Source: Gloeocapsa sp. PCC 73106 (lineage in GTDB: Bacteria > Cyanobacteriota > Cyanobacteriia > Cyanobacteriales > Gloeocapsaceae). Taken from it: a stretch of 64,000 nt of DNA. The stretch covers positions 19,897-83,896 of the forward strand of contig NZ_ALVY01000224.1 of the NCBI RefSeq assembly GCF_000332035.1. The letters are read 5' to 3'. Every line of letters starts with the position of its first letter. Within the stretch, counting starts at the first letter, position 1. The translations under genes and the position numbers were made by a program. This document shows positions 27,576-35,923 of this stretch, one piece after another. The notes below the pieces were generated by a model. That model saw only the letters and a program-made list of their open reading frames with translations, searched no databases and was not told the origin of the DNA.

Positions 27576-28415
27576 ATGAATTTACGTGAAAATGCTCTAG
27601 AGATTCTCAAAGAAACTAGTAGAACTTTCTATATACCCATTTGTCGCTTGCCATCTGAATTGTTAGAAGCGGTGGCGTCAGCTTATCTGTGTATGCGGGC
27701 GATCGATGAAATTGAAGATCATCCCACACTTAACAACCTTACTAAGGCAAAATTATTGCGCCATATTAGTCTTAATCTTCAATCAAGTGATGAGAATTCT
27801 GGTGTTGATGATTTTACTTATGGCTTAGCAGGAGAACAATATCTCCTACCGGAAGTAACCCTGCGTCTGGGAGAATGGTGTTTACTAGCACCAGAAAGTA
27901 TTGCTCCTCGTATTTGGGACGCCACCGCAGCTATGGCTGATCGCATGGCTTACTGGTCTCAAAATAACTGGCACATCCGAACCCACGAAGATTTAGATAG
28001 CTATACTTTTAGCGTTGCTGGTGCAGTAGGTTTACTGCTTTCTGATCTCTGGGCTTGGCATAATAATACTCAAACTAACCGGATGCATGCAATCGGTTTT
28101 GGTCGGGGTTTACAATCGGTAAACATTTTACGCAATCATCGAGAAGATCAAGCAAGAGGCGTAAATTTCTTTCCCCAGGGTTGGGATAATCAAACGATGC
28201 AAGCTTACGCTCGTCGTAATTTACACTTGGCTGATTGCTATACTAAGTCTTTACCTCCTGGACCTGCTCTTGATTTTTGTCAAATTCCCCTAGCTCTGGC
28301 TTATGGTACTTTAAACGTTATGGCTCTGGGTCAGGAAAAACTGACTCGTAGTGATGTGTTGGCTCTAGTTGAGCGCGCTACTAGTGGCTTTGGCTGGAAC
28401 TCTGAAGCGGTTTAG
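27576..28415 (+). CDS. Squalene/phytoene synthase-like protein
   Basis: 279 residues of the trans-isoprenyl diphosphate head-to-head synthase family. The first aspartate-rich motif is present (CMRAIDEIEDH, about 37-47). The second, normally DxxED within NILRDxxEDxxRG, reads NILRNHREDQARG, so its first Asp is Asn (residue 187). This may change metal binding. It is distinct from the usual cyanobacterial CrtB, which I do not see here, and is transcribed alone. Family membership is firm; the reaction is unknown. Confidence 0.8.
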   Translation: MNLRENALEILKETSRTFYIPICRLPSELLEAVASAYLCMRAIDEIEDHPTLNNLTKAKLLRHISLNLQSSDENSGVDDFTYGLAGEQYLLPEVTLRLGEWCLLAPESIAPRIWDATAAMADRMAYWSQNNWHIRTHEDLDSYTFSVAGAVGLLLSDLWAWHNNTQTNRMHAIGFGRGLQSVNILRNHREDQARGVNFFPQGWDNQTMQAYARRNLHLADCYTKSLPPGPALDFCQIPLALAYGTLNVMALGQEKLTRSDVLALVERATSGFGWNSEAV

Positions 28416-28545
28416 AAGGTGATAGGGGAGGGTATAGGGTCTGAAGTTAAACCTTTCCCCTTTACCCATGAAAACCCCTTTTCCCTGCTCTCCGCGCTAT
28501 AAATGTTAGAATTAGCGAAAGCATTAAGTTAGTAGTTAAATTATT

Positions 28546-29286
28546 ATGTCTAGATCTAAAACCTCTCTTAAAGCACGCTACTTGAAAGCTAGAATTAGGC
28601 TTTTTATTCGCCCTGTTTTTCTGGGTTCTCTGGGTATAATTTCTTTCTCTAGCTTCTGTATATGGGGTTTAGCTGGTTCACATCAATCAACCGCTACTAA
28701 ATTAGCTCAAGTTCATGACTCGGAAGTAAGTTTAACCCCCAGAATACATCAATCCCCTCTAAATTTGGAACCACTAGCAGGAAAAAGAGCTAAGTTGAGT
28801 GATGGCTTCTATCAAAGCGTTTTTCAAGTTAATCAATTTCAACCCTCTCGAAGAAAATATCTCCCACTTATTAGTTTCAATTTTCAAGTAAATGAGATAG
28901 AACCTTCCAGAGCTCAAAATCTTTACGCTCAAGAGACAACTCCTAATCCTTCTGGATATACTTGGGGGGTAACTCCGCGTGTTTATACAACTCCACAAAG
29001 CGCTCCCGAGGATCCTACTAATCTCAATGATAATCCAGGTTATGGGTACCAGCCGAGTTTGAGTGATCCCGGTTATGGTTATCAGCCTAGTTTTAACAAC
29101 CAAAATTCTGGTCAAACCCCTAATTCCACTACTTATAGTCAGCCTGGTTTTAATAATCAGGATTATCGTCAAACCCCTAATTCCAATAATTATAGTCAGC
29201 CTGGCTTCAACAACCAAAATTCCGGTCAAACCCCTAATTCAGCAGGTTATGGCTATCAGCAACCCAACTACAATAATCCCTATTAG
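28546..29286 (+). CDS. Hypothetical membrane-anchored protein with Q/N/P/Y-rich repeats
   Basis: 246 residues. A basic N-terminus (about 1-25) leads to one hydrophobic segment (about 24-44), then a mixed-charge stretch and, from about residue 165, a low-complexity tail of 19-residue repeats (QPSFNNQNSGQTPNSTTYS and variants). No known domain. The topology suggests a tail displayed outside the cytoplasm from a single N-terminal anchor. I do not recognise a family. Confidence 0.7.
   Translation: MSRSKTSLKARYLKARIRLFIRPVFLGSLGIISFSSFCIWGLAGSHQSTATKLAQVHDSEVSLTPRIHQSPLNLEPLAGKRAKLSDGFYQSVFQVNQFQPSRRKYLPLISFNFQVNEIEPSRAQNLYAQETTPNPSGYTWGVTPRVYTTPQSAPEDPTNLNDNPGYGYQPSLSDPGYGYQPSFNNQNSGQTPNSTTYSQPGFNNQDYRQTPNSNNYSQPGFNNQNSGQTPNSAGYGYQQPNYNNPY
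29083..29255 (+). repeat. Three coding 57-base repeats
   Basis: CAGCCT-starting units at 29083, 29140 and 29197 encode the 19-residue Q/N/P repeat of the protein above, with a partly matching fourth end. Confidence 0.8.
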
Positions 29287-29350
29287 CCAAGTCTTAACAT
29301 AACTTAACGTACAATAGAAGAAAGAAAACTTTTTTAAACAGTTGGGTAAA

Positions 29351-30568
29351 ATGAAGTCTAATTGTATCGTAGACTATGACTTAGCGATAGTGGGTGGGGG
29401 TATTGTAGGTGTTACTCTAGCCTGCGCTTTAAAAAACTCGGGTTTAAGTATAGTAATTATTGAAGCTCAACCACTAGAAGTGGCAATGACAAGACAGAGA
29501 GCTTACGCACTTTCGTTACTTTCAGAACGTATATTCTCAGAAATAGGGGTATGGGAGGGAATATTTCCCAATATAGCTAATTTTTCCCAGATTAAACTTT
29601 CTGACGCAGACTATCAAAAAACGGTTAAATTCAACACCAGTGACTTGAAAACCGAATATTTGGGTTATGTGGCAGAACATGGACAATTACTGGGTAAGTT
29701 ACAAACATTTGTGGAAGATTGTGCCCAGATTCACTGGTTGTCACCGGCAAAAGTGGTGGAAGTTGAATATCAAGACTCACAAGCCAATCTAAGTATCAAA
29801 ATGGGGGAAGAAATTAGGTATCTGCGTACTCGCTTAGTAGTAGGAGCAGATGGACCAAAATCCCCCATGCGTCAGGCTGCGGGAATAGCGACTAGGGGTT
29901 GGAAATATTGGCAATCTTGTGTAACTTTTATAATTAGGCACGAAGCATCAGAAAATAATGTTGCTTTTGAACGCTTTTGGGCCACAGGTCCGATGGGCAT
30001 TTTACCTCTACCGGGTAATCGTTGCCAAATTGTCTGGACTTTACCTCATGCAGAAGCGGAAGCGGTACAACAGTTAGATGAGGAAAAGTTTATGGCTAGG
30101 TTAAAGAGACATCTACCGGATTGCTTGGGTAAATGTGAATTAATTGGCGATCGCTCAGTTTTTCCAGTGCAATTGATGCAGAGTCAATCCTACGTTCGAC
30201 CTCGATTGGCCTTAGTTGGAGATGCAGCGCACTGTTGTCATCCCGTAGGTGGCCAGGGGTTGAACTTGGGTATACGAGATGCTGCGGCTTTAGCAGAGGT
30301 AATCTACAAAGCCTATCAACAAGGTGCGGATATTGGCAGTATATCTGTACTAAAAAAATATGAAAGTTGGCGAAAATTGGAAAATTTAACAATATTAGGC
30401 TTTACTGACGCCCTAGATCGCTTGTTTTCTAACGAATGGTTACCTGTAGTTATTTTACGTCGTCTCGGTCTAGTGATGATCACCCATATTCAATTGTTCA
30501 AAGTTGAAGCTTTAAAACTGATGACGGGGTTAAAGGGTAAAGCACCAGCTTTGGAGCGATCGCTTTAA
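29351..30568 (+). CDS. UbiH/COQ6-family FAD-dependent monooxygenase
   Basis: About 405 residues from ATG 29351 (TTG three codons earlier also open). Dinucleotide-binding motif AIVGGGIVGVTLA at the N-terminus, the DG motif VGADGPKSPMR (about 165) and the GD motif ALVGDAAHCCHPVGGQGLN (about 285). The family hydroxylates aromatic quinone precursors; in cyanobacteria it may act in plastoquinone or a related pathway, but the substrate is not shown by the sequence. The next gene is 250 bases downstream, so it stands alone. Confidence 0.88.
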   Translation: MKSNCIVDYDLAIVGGGIVGVTLACALKNSGLSIVIIEAQPLEVAMTRQRAYALSLLSERIFSEIGVWEGIFPNIANFSQIKLSDADYQKTVKFNTSDLKTEYLGYVAEHGQLLGKLQTFVEDCAQIHWLSPAKVVEVEYQDSQANLSIKMGEEIRYLRTRLVVGADGPKSPMRQAAGIATRGWKYWQSCVTFIIRHEASENNVAFERFWATGPMGILPLPGNRCQIVWTLPHAEAEAVQQLDEEKFMARLKRHLPDCLGKCELIGDRSVFPVQLMQSQSYVRPRLALVGDAAHCCHPVGGQGLNLGIRDAAALAEVIYKAYQQGADIGSISVLKKYESWRKLENLTILGFTDALDRLFSNEWLPVVILRRLGLVMITHIQLFKVEALKLMTGLKGKAPALERSL

Positions 30569-30694
30569 GATTACGTTACAATGAGCAACAAATCTTTAAG
30601 ATTTTCTCAGGAATTTGCACGAAAATTGCACAAAGAGTTTGATTGAATAACAATTAAGTCTAGAAATCATCTTATCTCCTAGCTGGTACGTGGA

Positions 30695-30730
30695 GGCTCT
30701 TAAACAGATTAGAGCCAATCAGGGCTTTTT
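30695..30730 (+). promoter_or_regulatory. Candidate attenuator-like hairpins in the rod-linker leader
   Basis: GGCTCT (30695-30700) pairs perfectly with AGAGCC (30711-30716). The overlapping AGCC (30713-30716) can instead pair with GGCT (30723-30726), which is followed by five T. The two stems are mutually exclusive, as in attenuators, but the second is only four base pairs. Confidence 0.3.
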
Positions 30731-30822
30731 GTGGAGATCCCTCGGTAGAAGCTAATTATCATTCGGGTTTAGAGTTATTCTGAGCCCCCACATTGCACGT
30801 TAATAATTTAGGAGTATCAGTA

Positions 30823-31641
30823 ATGGCAATCACCACAGCAGCTTCTCGTTTAGGAGTATCGGCGTTTGCAGACGCTAAACCAGTAGAGTTACTTCCTAAC
30901 TGGAATCAAGAAGAAGCAAAAATAGCAATCCGAGCTATTTATCGACAAGTACTCGGTAATGATCATTTAATGAGTTCTGAGCGCTTAACTAGCGCGGAAT
31001 CACTCTTGTATAATCGTTCCATCACAGTACAAGAGTTCGTGAGAATGCTCGCTAAATCAGAATTGTATAAGTCTAAATTCTTTTACAATACCTACCATCC
31101 TCGCATGATTGAGTTGAATTTTAAACATTTACTCGGTCGCGCTCCCTACGATGAAGCAGAAATTATCGAGCATTTAGATATCTATCAAAATCAAGGTTTT
31201 GAAGCAGATATCGATTCTTACCTCGATTCAATAGAATACAACGAGAATTTTGGGGAGAATGTCGTTCCCTACTATCGTGGTTTCTCTACTCAAAGAGGAC
31301 AAAAAACCGTAGGATTCCCTCGGATGTTTCAATTGTACCGTGGCTACGCCAACAGCGATCGCGCTCAAAGCAATAGCGGTGCTCCCCGTTTGACTTACGA
31401 TTTAGCTCGTAATACAGCCAGTCCTGTGTCTAACGCGGAAGTGGGATTAACCTTAGGAGGGACGACTACGAGCGATCGCGGCGATATGTACCGTATTCGT
31501 GTCACCCAAGGAGCAAAAGGACGTAGTCCTCAATTACGTCGTAGTGTTAAGGAATATGTAGTTCCTTATGAAAGACTTTCCCTGACCATGCAAAAATTAA
31601 ACCAAAGTGGCTGTCAAATTCTCAGCCTAACCCACGCTTAA
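30823..31641 (+). CDS. cpcC: Phycobilisome rod linker, phycocyanin-associated (CpcC type)
   Basis: 272 residues from the ATG at 30823, which has GGAG nine bases upstream. N-terminal linker domain (about 15-155) with [21 protein letters not shown] and [19 protein letters not shown], then a C-terminal CpcD-like domain (about 215-270). It joins phycocyanin hexamers into rods. First of two tandem paralogous linkers followed by cpcD; the cpcB and cpcA genes, usually just upstream, are not in the window. Confidence 0.95.
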   Translation: MAITTAASRLGVSAFADAKPVELLPNWNQEEAKIAIRAIYRQVLGNDHLMSSERLTSAESLLYNRSITVQEFVRMLAKSELYKSKFFYNTYHPRMIELNFKHLLGRAPYDEAEIIEHLDIYQNQGFEADIDSYLDSIEYNENFGENVVPYYRGFSTQRGQKTVGFPRMFQLYRGYANSDRAQSNSGAPRLTYDLARNTASPVSNAEVGLTLGGTTTSDRGDMYRIRVTQGAKGRSPQLRRSVKEYVVPYERLSLTMQKLNQSGCQILSLTHA

Positions 31642-31661
31642 TAAGCAAGGAGTACAAATAA

Positions 31662-32522
31662 GTGGCAGTTACAACAGCAGCATCTCGTCTAGGAGTTTCC
31701 GCTTTTAGCGACAGTATCCCTATAGAGTTACGTCCCAATTACACTAAAGAGGAAGCTCAAATTGCAATTCGCGCCGTTTACCGACAAGTTTTAGGTAACG
31801 ATTATATTATGGCGTCAGAGCGTCTAACTAGCTTAGAGTCTCTGCTTTGCAATAATTCCATCACGGTGAAGGACTTTGTTAGAGGGGTAGCTAAATCTGA
31901 GTTATATAAGACTAAGTTTCTCTATGACAACTTCCAAACTCGAGTGATTGAACTAAACTTCAAGCACTTACTCGGTCGCGCTCCCTATGATGAAGCAGAA
32001 ATCATCAAACACCTAGATATCTATCAAAATTTTGGTTTTGAAGCCGATATCGATTCTTATATTGATTCTGCTGAATACGACGAAAATTTTGGGGAAAATA
32101 TCGTTCCCTATTATCGCGGTTTTTCTACTCAAACTCAACAGAAAACCGTGGGCTTTACCCGTATGTTCCAGCTTTACCGGGGTTATGCTAATAGCGATCG
32201 CGCTCAAATTGCAGGTAAAACCTCTCGTCTAGCTAAAGAGTTGGCTAGGAATACCGCTTCTGTTGTGTCGGGACCATCTGGGAGTAACGACGGTTGGGCT
32301 TATCGTCCTTCTGCTAAGGGTAATGCGCCTATCCAAGGCTTTGGTAATGGGAATAATGGCGATCGCCTGTACCGTATAGAGGTATCTAGTTTAAATTTAC
32401 CCAGATATCCCAAGGTACGTCGTGTGAGTCGCGCTTTATTGGTTCCTTACTCAGAACTATCTCAAACTCTACAAAAGATAAATAAAATGGGTGGCAAAGT
32501 TGCTAGTATAACTTTGGCGTAA
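31662..32522 (+). CDS. cpcC: Second phycobilisome rod linker (CpcC paralogue)
   Basis: 286 residues, GTG start with AAGGAG upstream, 20 bases after the first linker. Same two-domain plan: linker domain about 15-155 ([21 protein letters not shown]) and CpcD-like domain about 225-285. The two proteins are alike through the N-terminal domain and differ in the connecting region (about 185-225). In other cyanobacteria two such linkers set the rod-internal positions of phycocyanin discs. Confidence 0.95.
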   Translation: MAVTTAASRLGVSAFSDSIPIELRPNYTKEEAQIAIRAVYRQVLGNDYIMASERLTSLESLLCNNSITVKDFVRGVAKSELYKTKFLYDNFQTRVIELNFKHLLGRAPYDEAEIIKHLDIYQNFGFEADIDSYIDSAEYDENFGENIVPYYRGFSTQTQQKTVGFTRMFQLYRGYANSDRAQIAGKTSRLAKELARNTASVVSGPSGSNDGWAYRPSAKGNAPIQGFGNGNNGDRLYRIEVSSLNLPRYPKVRRVSRALLVPYSELSQTLQKINKMGGKVASITLA

Positions 32523-32534
32523 GAGTTTTTCATC

Positions 32535-32561
32535 TAGGAAGGAATTCCCTTCCTACTTTTT
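32535..32561 (+). terminator. Hairpin between second rod linker and cpcD
   Basis: Perfect 8-bp stem TAGGAAGG / CCTTCCTA with a 5-base loop, then C and five T. Placed between the linker stop (32522) and the cpcD ATG (32592), it should make read-through into cpcD partial. Confidence 0.7.
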
Positions 32562-32591
32562 ACCTAATTATTGAGCAAGTGAAGAACACAT

Positions 32592-32831
32592 ATGCTAAAC
32601 AATTCCTTCAGCATTAGTAAGTCTAGTTCTCCTTCTAGCAGTCGCGTTTTTGTCTATGAAGTAACTGGACTAAAACAAAGCAATGAAAACGATCGCAATA
32701 ACTACGCTATTCGCAGTAGCGGTAACGTCTTGATCAAGGTTCCCTATAATCGCATGAATGAGGAAATGCTACGTATTAGCCGCATGGGTGGCAAAATTGT
32801 TAGCATTCGCCCTCTAGAAGTAGCGAATTAG
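32592..32831 (+). CDS. cpcD: Phycobilisome small rod-capping linker CpcD
   Basis: 79 residues, the usual length. A Ser-rich start is followed by the CpcD domain: FVYEVTGLKQ, the basic/Asn middle, VPYNRMNEEMLRISRMGGKIVSI. CpcD caps the distal end of the phycobilisome rods and limits their length. A partial terminator hairpin lies upstream and a strong terminator downstream. Confidence 0.95.
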   Translation: MLNNSFSISKSSSPSSSRVFVYEVTGLKQSNENDRNNYAIRSSGNVLIKVPYNRMNEEMLRISRMGGKIVSIRPLEVAN

Positions 32832-32871
32832 ATTTTCCTGAACATATTTACACCTTATTCTAATCATCAAC

Positions 32872-32906
32872 TCCACCCTCAACTTCAACTGCAGGGTGGA
32901 TTTTTT
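32872..32906 (+). terminator. Rho-independent terminator after cpcD
   Basis: Perfect 8-bp stem TCCACCCT / AGGGTGGA with a 13-base loop and six T. It ends the rod linker transcript. Confidence 0.85.
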
Positions 32907-32963
32907 AACCCTTATTCTCTTGTTCTGACCAATATAATGCTATTAATCACTTATTATCCTATT

Positions 32964-33449
32964 TTAAGAGCGATTAAAAAATAATTTACGCAAGCTACCT
33001 TTGCCTAAATACTTATCAATTTCGTGAAATATATTGTGAATTAAAAAAACCACTGACACACATAAAGTTACCGCTAAAAAGTTATTTAAATTGCGGGTTT
33101 CCAGAAATAGCTCTAATGCACTGCCAAGAGCTTTAGTTTCTCGATAAGCATGAAAAAGTTTTTCGAGAACAGCAATGACAAAAACAGCAGAAGTATAGAT
33201 AAATGTTTTATATAAAACTCGAAGATAACGTGGAGATTCAGAATAGTAGTTTAGCATAGGAGTCATATCCATAATAGCCACGGCTTTAGCCGCAACCAAA
33301 GCGCTGATAATTGTCTTAGAAAAAACATAGACATCAATTTTATACTCTGCCAAAAACAGCTTGAGCATCAGCAGAATATAGCCAAAGCAAACTAAGAAAA
33401 ATAAAGTAAGAGAGCCAACTTTTTTGATTTCATCTGTGAGTTTTGACAT
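32964..33449 (-). CDS. Hypothetical four-TM membrane protein
   Basis: About 161 residues (ATG 33449; an in-frame TTG two codons earlier). Hydrophobic segments at about 12-32, 43-62, 75-95 and 120-140. The phrase AEYKIDVYVFSKTIISALVAAKAVAIMD, and LEKLFHAYRE between segments three and four, occur in a conserved bacterial family without assigned function. It is transcribed alone, opposite to cpcD. Confidence 0.65.
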   Translation of the reverse strand: MSKLTDEIKKVGSLTLFFLVCFGYILLMLKLFLAEYKIDVYVFSKTIISALVAAKAVAIMDMTPMLNYYSESPRYLRVLYKTFIYTSAVFVIAVLEKLFHAYRETKALGSALELFLETRNLNNFLAVTLCVSVVFLIHNIFHEIDKYLGKGSLRKLFFNRS

Positions 33450-33643
33450 GAGCAAATCTATAAATGAACATAGAGGATTTAAAACGGAATTGGGAGCAAG
33501 TTAGTTTTGTAAGAACACATGTACTAATAAGCTCTTTAAATAACGTGAGTTCAACGAACTTTCCCAAAGGGAACAAAAAGCGCACTGACTGGATTTGAAC
33601 AATTAAAGACGTCTCAGCTATTAATCATAATCATATCGTATCT

Positions 33644-33793
33644 CAATTAAACTTAACTCAGATTTTTGGTGACGTGGATGATTTTTGTAGGTCATTTGAG
33701 TACTATTGTCAACAGCAGTTGGAATTACCATCAACAGAAAAACAAAGGCGTTGTCGCTCACGTATGAGTTTATCTAATGGTATCTCAGGGTGA
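33644..33793 (+). mobile_element. IS982-family transposase remnant
   Basis: A 49-codon frame reads QIFGDVDDFCRSF and later RCRSRMSLS, the N-terminal pattern of IS982 transposases (xxVDDFCxxF then RxSRLSLSE), and is cut by a TGA at 33791-33793. The catalytic centre is absent and no terminal inverted repeats are evident. The 33450-33643 stretch before it holds nothing else recognisable. Confidence 0.55.
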
Positions 33794-33796
33794 TCG

Positions 33797-34012
33797 CCTT
33801 CGGTTTCTTCAATCATTATTGGTCAATATTTAAAATATACAGCGATTGTTGTAGCTAGTCTGATGGGGTTTTTCGGAGGCTTACTTATTCCTGAAAGCTG
33901 GATTAGATTTTTAGGAGTTATACTTTTAATTATCGGTACAAAAATTCCAGCCACCGCTTCGCTATCTTCTAAAATTGTTTTAATCATTTCTCCCGTATTG
34001 AGAACCAACTAA
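33797..34012 (+). pseudogene. CadD-like cadmium-resistance transporter remnant
   Basis: One frame reads IIIGQYLKYTAIVVASLMGF then FGGLLIPESWIRFLGVILLI, which follows the conserved core of CadD transporters (xIxIGQYLGFT... GFFGGLxIPxxWIGLLG). It has neither the N-terminal part nor the rest of the protein and ends at TAA 34010. It is fused to the IS remnant upstream. Confidence 0.5.
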
Positions 34013-34269
34013 ATATTTAACTGGTTTAGATCAATTCCCCAGCTACTTACTATTTCCAGGGGTATTAAACCTGCTACAAGAAAAATCACGTCCCAACGCA
34101 CCGCATCATAAATCTCTCGCGCTTTCAAACACCCCGTTAATACCATCAATACCACTCTCAACATAGCGCTAACTACAATTGCTAGCCCTTCCAAAACCGC
34201 CACTATAATTACTCCTACTGTAATAGCGATCGCAGCAGCTATCCCAGTCATTACCTTTGTGTTAGCCAA
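34009..34269 (-). pseudogene. SLC13-type permease remnant
   Basis: An 86-codon leftward frame reads VLMVLTGCLKAREIYDAVRW then DVIFLVAGLIPLEIV, the signature of divalent-anion:sodium symporter (SLC13/CitT) proteins. Only this internal part is left; start (a TTG) and end are not those of a complete gene. It overlaps the end of the cadD remnant by four bases. Confidence 0.55.
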
Positions 34270-34340
34270 GCCAAAGCCAAAAAACCTAATGAAAAATTTA
34301 GAAAAATAGAGCTTAGGAAAATTAGTTTATACTCAAACAT

Positions 34341-34925
34341 ATGGAAGCAACTAAAATTAGTACCATAATCTTAGCAGGAGGTAAAAGTTCTCGTATGGGA
34401 ACAGATAAAGCCCTATTGCAACTCAATAATCGCCCTCTGTTACAGATTATCTGCGAAACCGCACAACAGACAAGTCAGTATCTTTACGTAGTTACACCAT
34501 GGCCCGAGCGATACATAAACATTTTACCCCCAAACTGTAACCTAGTAAGAGAGTTATCGAGTCATGGTCCCTTAGTCGCGTTTGCTCAAGGATTAAGCGC
34601 GGTAACAACAGAATGGGTTTTGCTCCTAGCTTGCGATTTACCCTGTTTAGAAGTCGAAGCGATCAGAGAATGGATCGGTTTACTGCAACAGGTACCCGTA
34701 GGTGCGATCGCCCTGTTACCCAAACACCCCACTAAAGGATGGGAACCCCTGATTGGTTTCTACCGTACCCGCGCTTTACCTCTAATTGAGGAATTTATCG
34801 CCCTAGGAGGTACATCGTTTCAATCCTGGTTAGCGCAGCAACAAGTCGCCGAACTTGAGGTCAAAAATCCTCAACTTTTGTTTAACTGCAATACCCCAGC
34901 AGATTGGAAAAAACTCAGATGTTAG
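34341..34925 (+). CDS. mobA: Molybdenum cofactor guanylyltransferase
   Basis: 194 residues, ATG start. It attaches GMP to molybdopterin-Mo. N-terminal nucleotide loop LAGGKSSRMGTDKALL (about 11-26) and LACDLPCLE (about 95), the Mg-binding Asp site, are intact. In cyanobacteria the main client is nitrate reductase. The end overlaps the next gene by seven bases. Confidence 0.92.
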   Translation: MEATKISTIILAGGKSSRMGTDKALLQLNNRPLLQIICETAQQTSQYLYVVTPWPERYINILPPNCNLVRELSSHGPLVAFAQGLSAVTTEWVLLLACDLPCLEVEAIREWIGLLQQVPVGAIALLPKHPTKGWEPLIGFYRTRALPLIEEFIALGGTSFQSWLAQQQVAELEVKNPQLLFNCNTPADWKKLRC

Positions 34926-35788
34926 AACTCCAACTTACCGCAGACGGATCTTGGACTTTTTTTTCCCCAGAATTCGACGAACTATTTCACTCTCACCAGG
35001 GAGCTAAACAAGAAGCAGAGCAAAAATTCGTAGAAACTTGTAAAATCAGACAAAAAGCTGAGCAAAGCTCCTGTTTACGCTTACTAGATATCTGCTATGG
35101 ACTCGGTTATAATAGCGCCGCCGCTCTCAACGCTATTTGGTCTGTAAATCCTGATTGTCGAGTTGAGTTAATTGCTTTAGAGATAAATGAGGAGGTTCCT
35201 CGTCAAGCGGTACTTGAGAATCTCCTGACTTGGTCAAACTCCCGAGTTGTCCATAACTTAGCAAAACTTGCCCAACATCATCACTGTCATACACCCTATC
35301 TTGAAGCTAAAATTCTACTAGGGGATGCTAGGAATAATTTACCAAAACTAAAACAAGAAGGTTTTCAAGCTGACGCTATCTTTTTAGATCCTTTTTCCCC
35401 TCCTAAATGTCCTCAATTATGGACAGTGGAATTTTTAGCTTTAGTAGCTGATTGTCTAGATTCTGAGGGAAGATTAGCGACCTATTCTTGCGCTGCTTCT
35501 GTGCGCACCGCGTTACAACTAGCGGGTTTATATTTTGGTTCAACTCCCTCTGTGGGTAGACGTTCTCCCGGAACCATCGCACTAAAAACTCAAGCAGACA
35601 TTCCTCCTATCTCTGAGCAAGAAAAAGAACATCTGAAAACTCGCGCAGGGATTCCTTATCGCGATCCTTTGTTGCAAGATTCACCCCAACAGATTCGAGA
35701 ACGTAGAATTGAGGAACAAAAATTTAGTATTTTAGAACCAACTAGTCACTGGAAAAAACGCTGGTTATTCCGTTCTTCCCACAGTTAA
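34919..35788 (+). CDS. MnmC-like (MnmD-type) methyltransferase
   Basis: About 289 residues from ATG 34919, overlapping mobA by seven bases. SAM-binding motif LLDICYGLGYNSAAAL (about 57-72), acidic ALEIN, then LGDARNNLPKL and FLDPFSPPKCPQLW, the hallmark of the MnmC methyltransferase half that completes mnm5(s2)U34 in tRNA. There is no oxidoreductase domain, so it would be the stand-alone MnmD form. The substrate base remains inference. Confidence 0.85.
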   Translation: MLELQLTADGSWTFFSPEFDELFHSHQGAKQEAEQKFVETCKIRQKAEQSSCLRLLDICYGLGYNSAAALNAIWSVNPDCRVELIALEINEEVPRQAVLENLLTWSNSRVVHNLAKLAQHHHCHTPYLEAKILLGDARNNLPKLKQEGFQADAIFLDPFSPPKCPQLWTVEFLALVADCLDSEGRLATYSCAASVRTALQLAGLYFGSTPSVGRRSPGTIALKTQADIPPISEQEKEHLKTRAGIPYRDPLLQDSPQQIRERRIEEQKFSILEPTSHWKKRWLFRSSHS

Positions 35789-35923
35789 TAATTCCGTAAA
35801 ATAACTGATTTCAAAGCTTAGAAAAATAGAGATACTATATCAATACAGACTAAAAGAAATACTATAAGTGGTTAAATTTGCTCAAAAATATGAATGAATT
35901 TTAAAGATAGAGAAAAATAAATC

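Noticed and set aside
28774..29229. 151-codon leftward frame
   Set aside because: Antisense shadow of the Q/N-rich repeats, with an Ile/Thr repeat composition.
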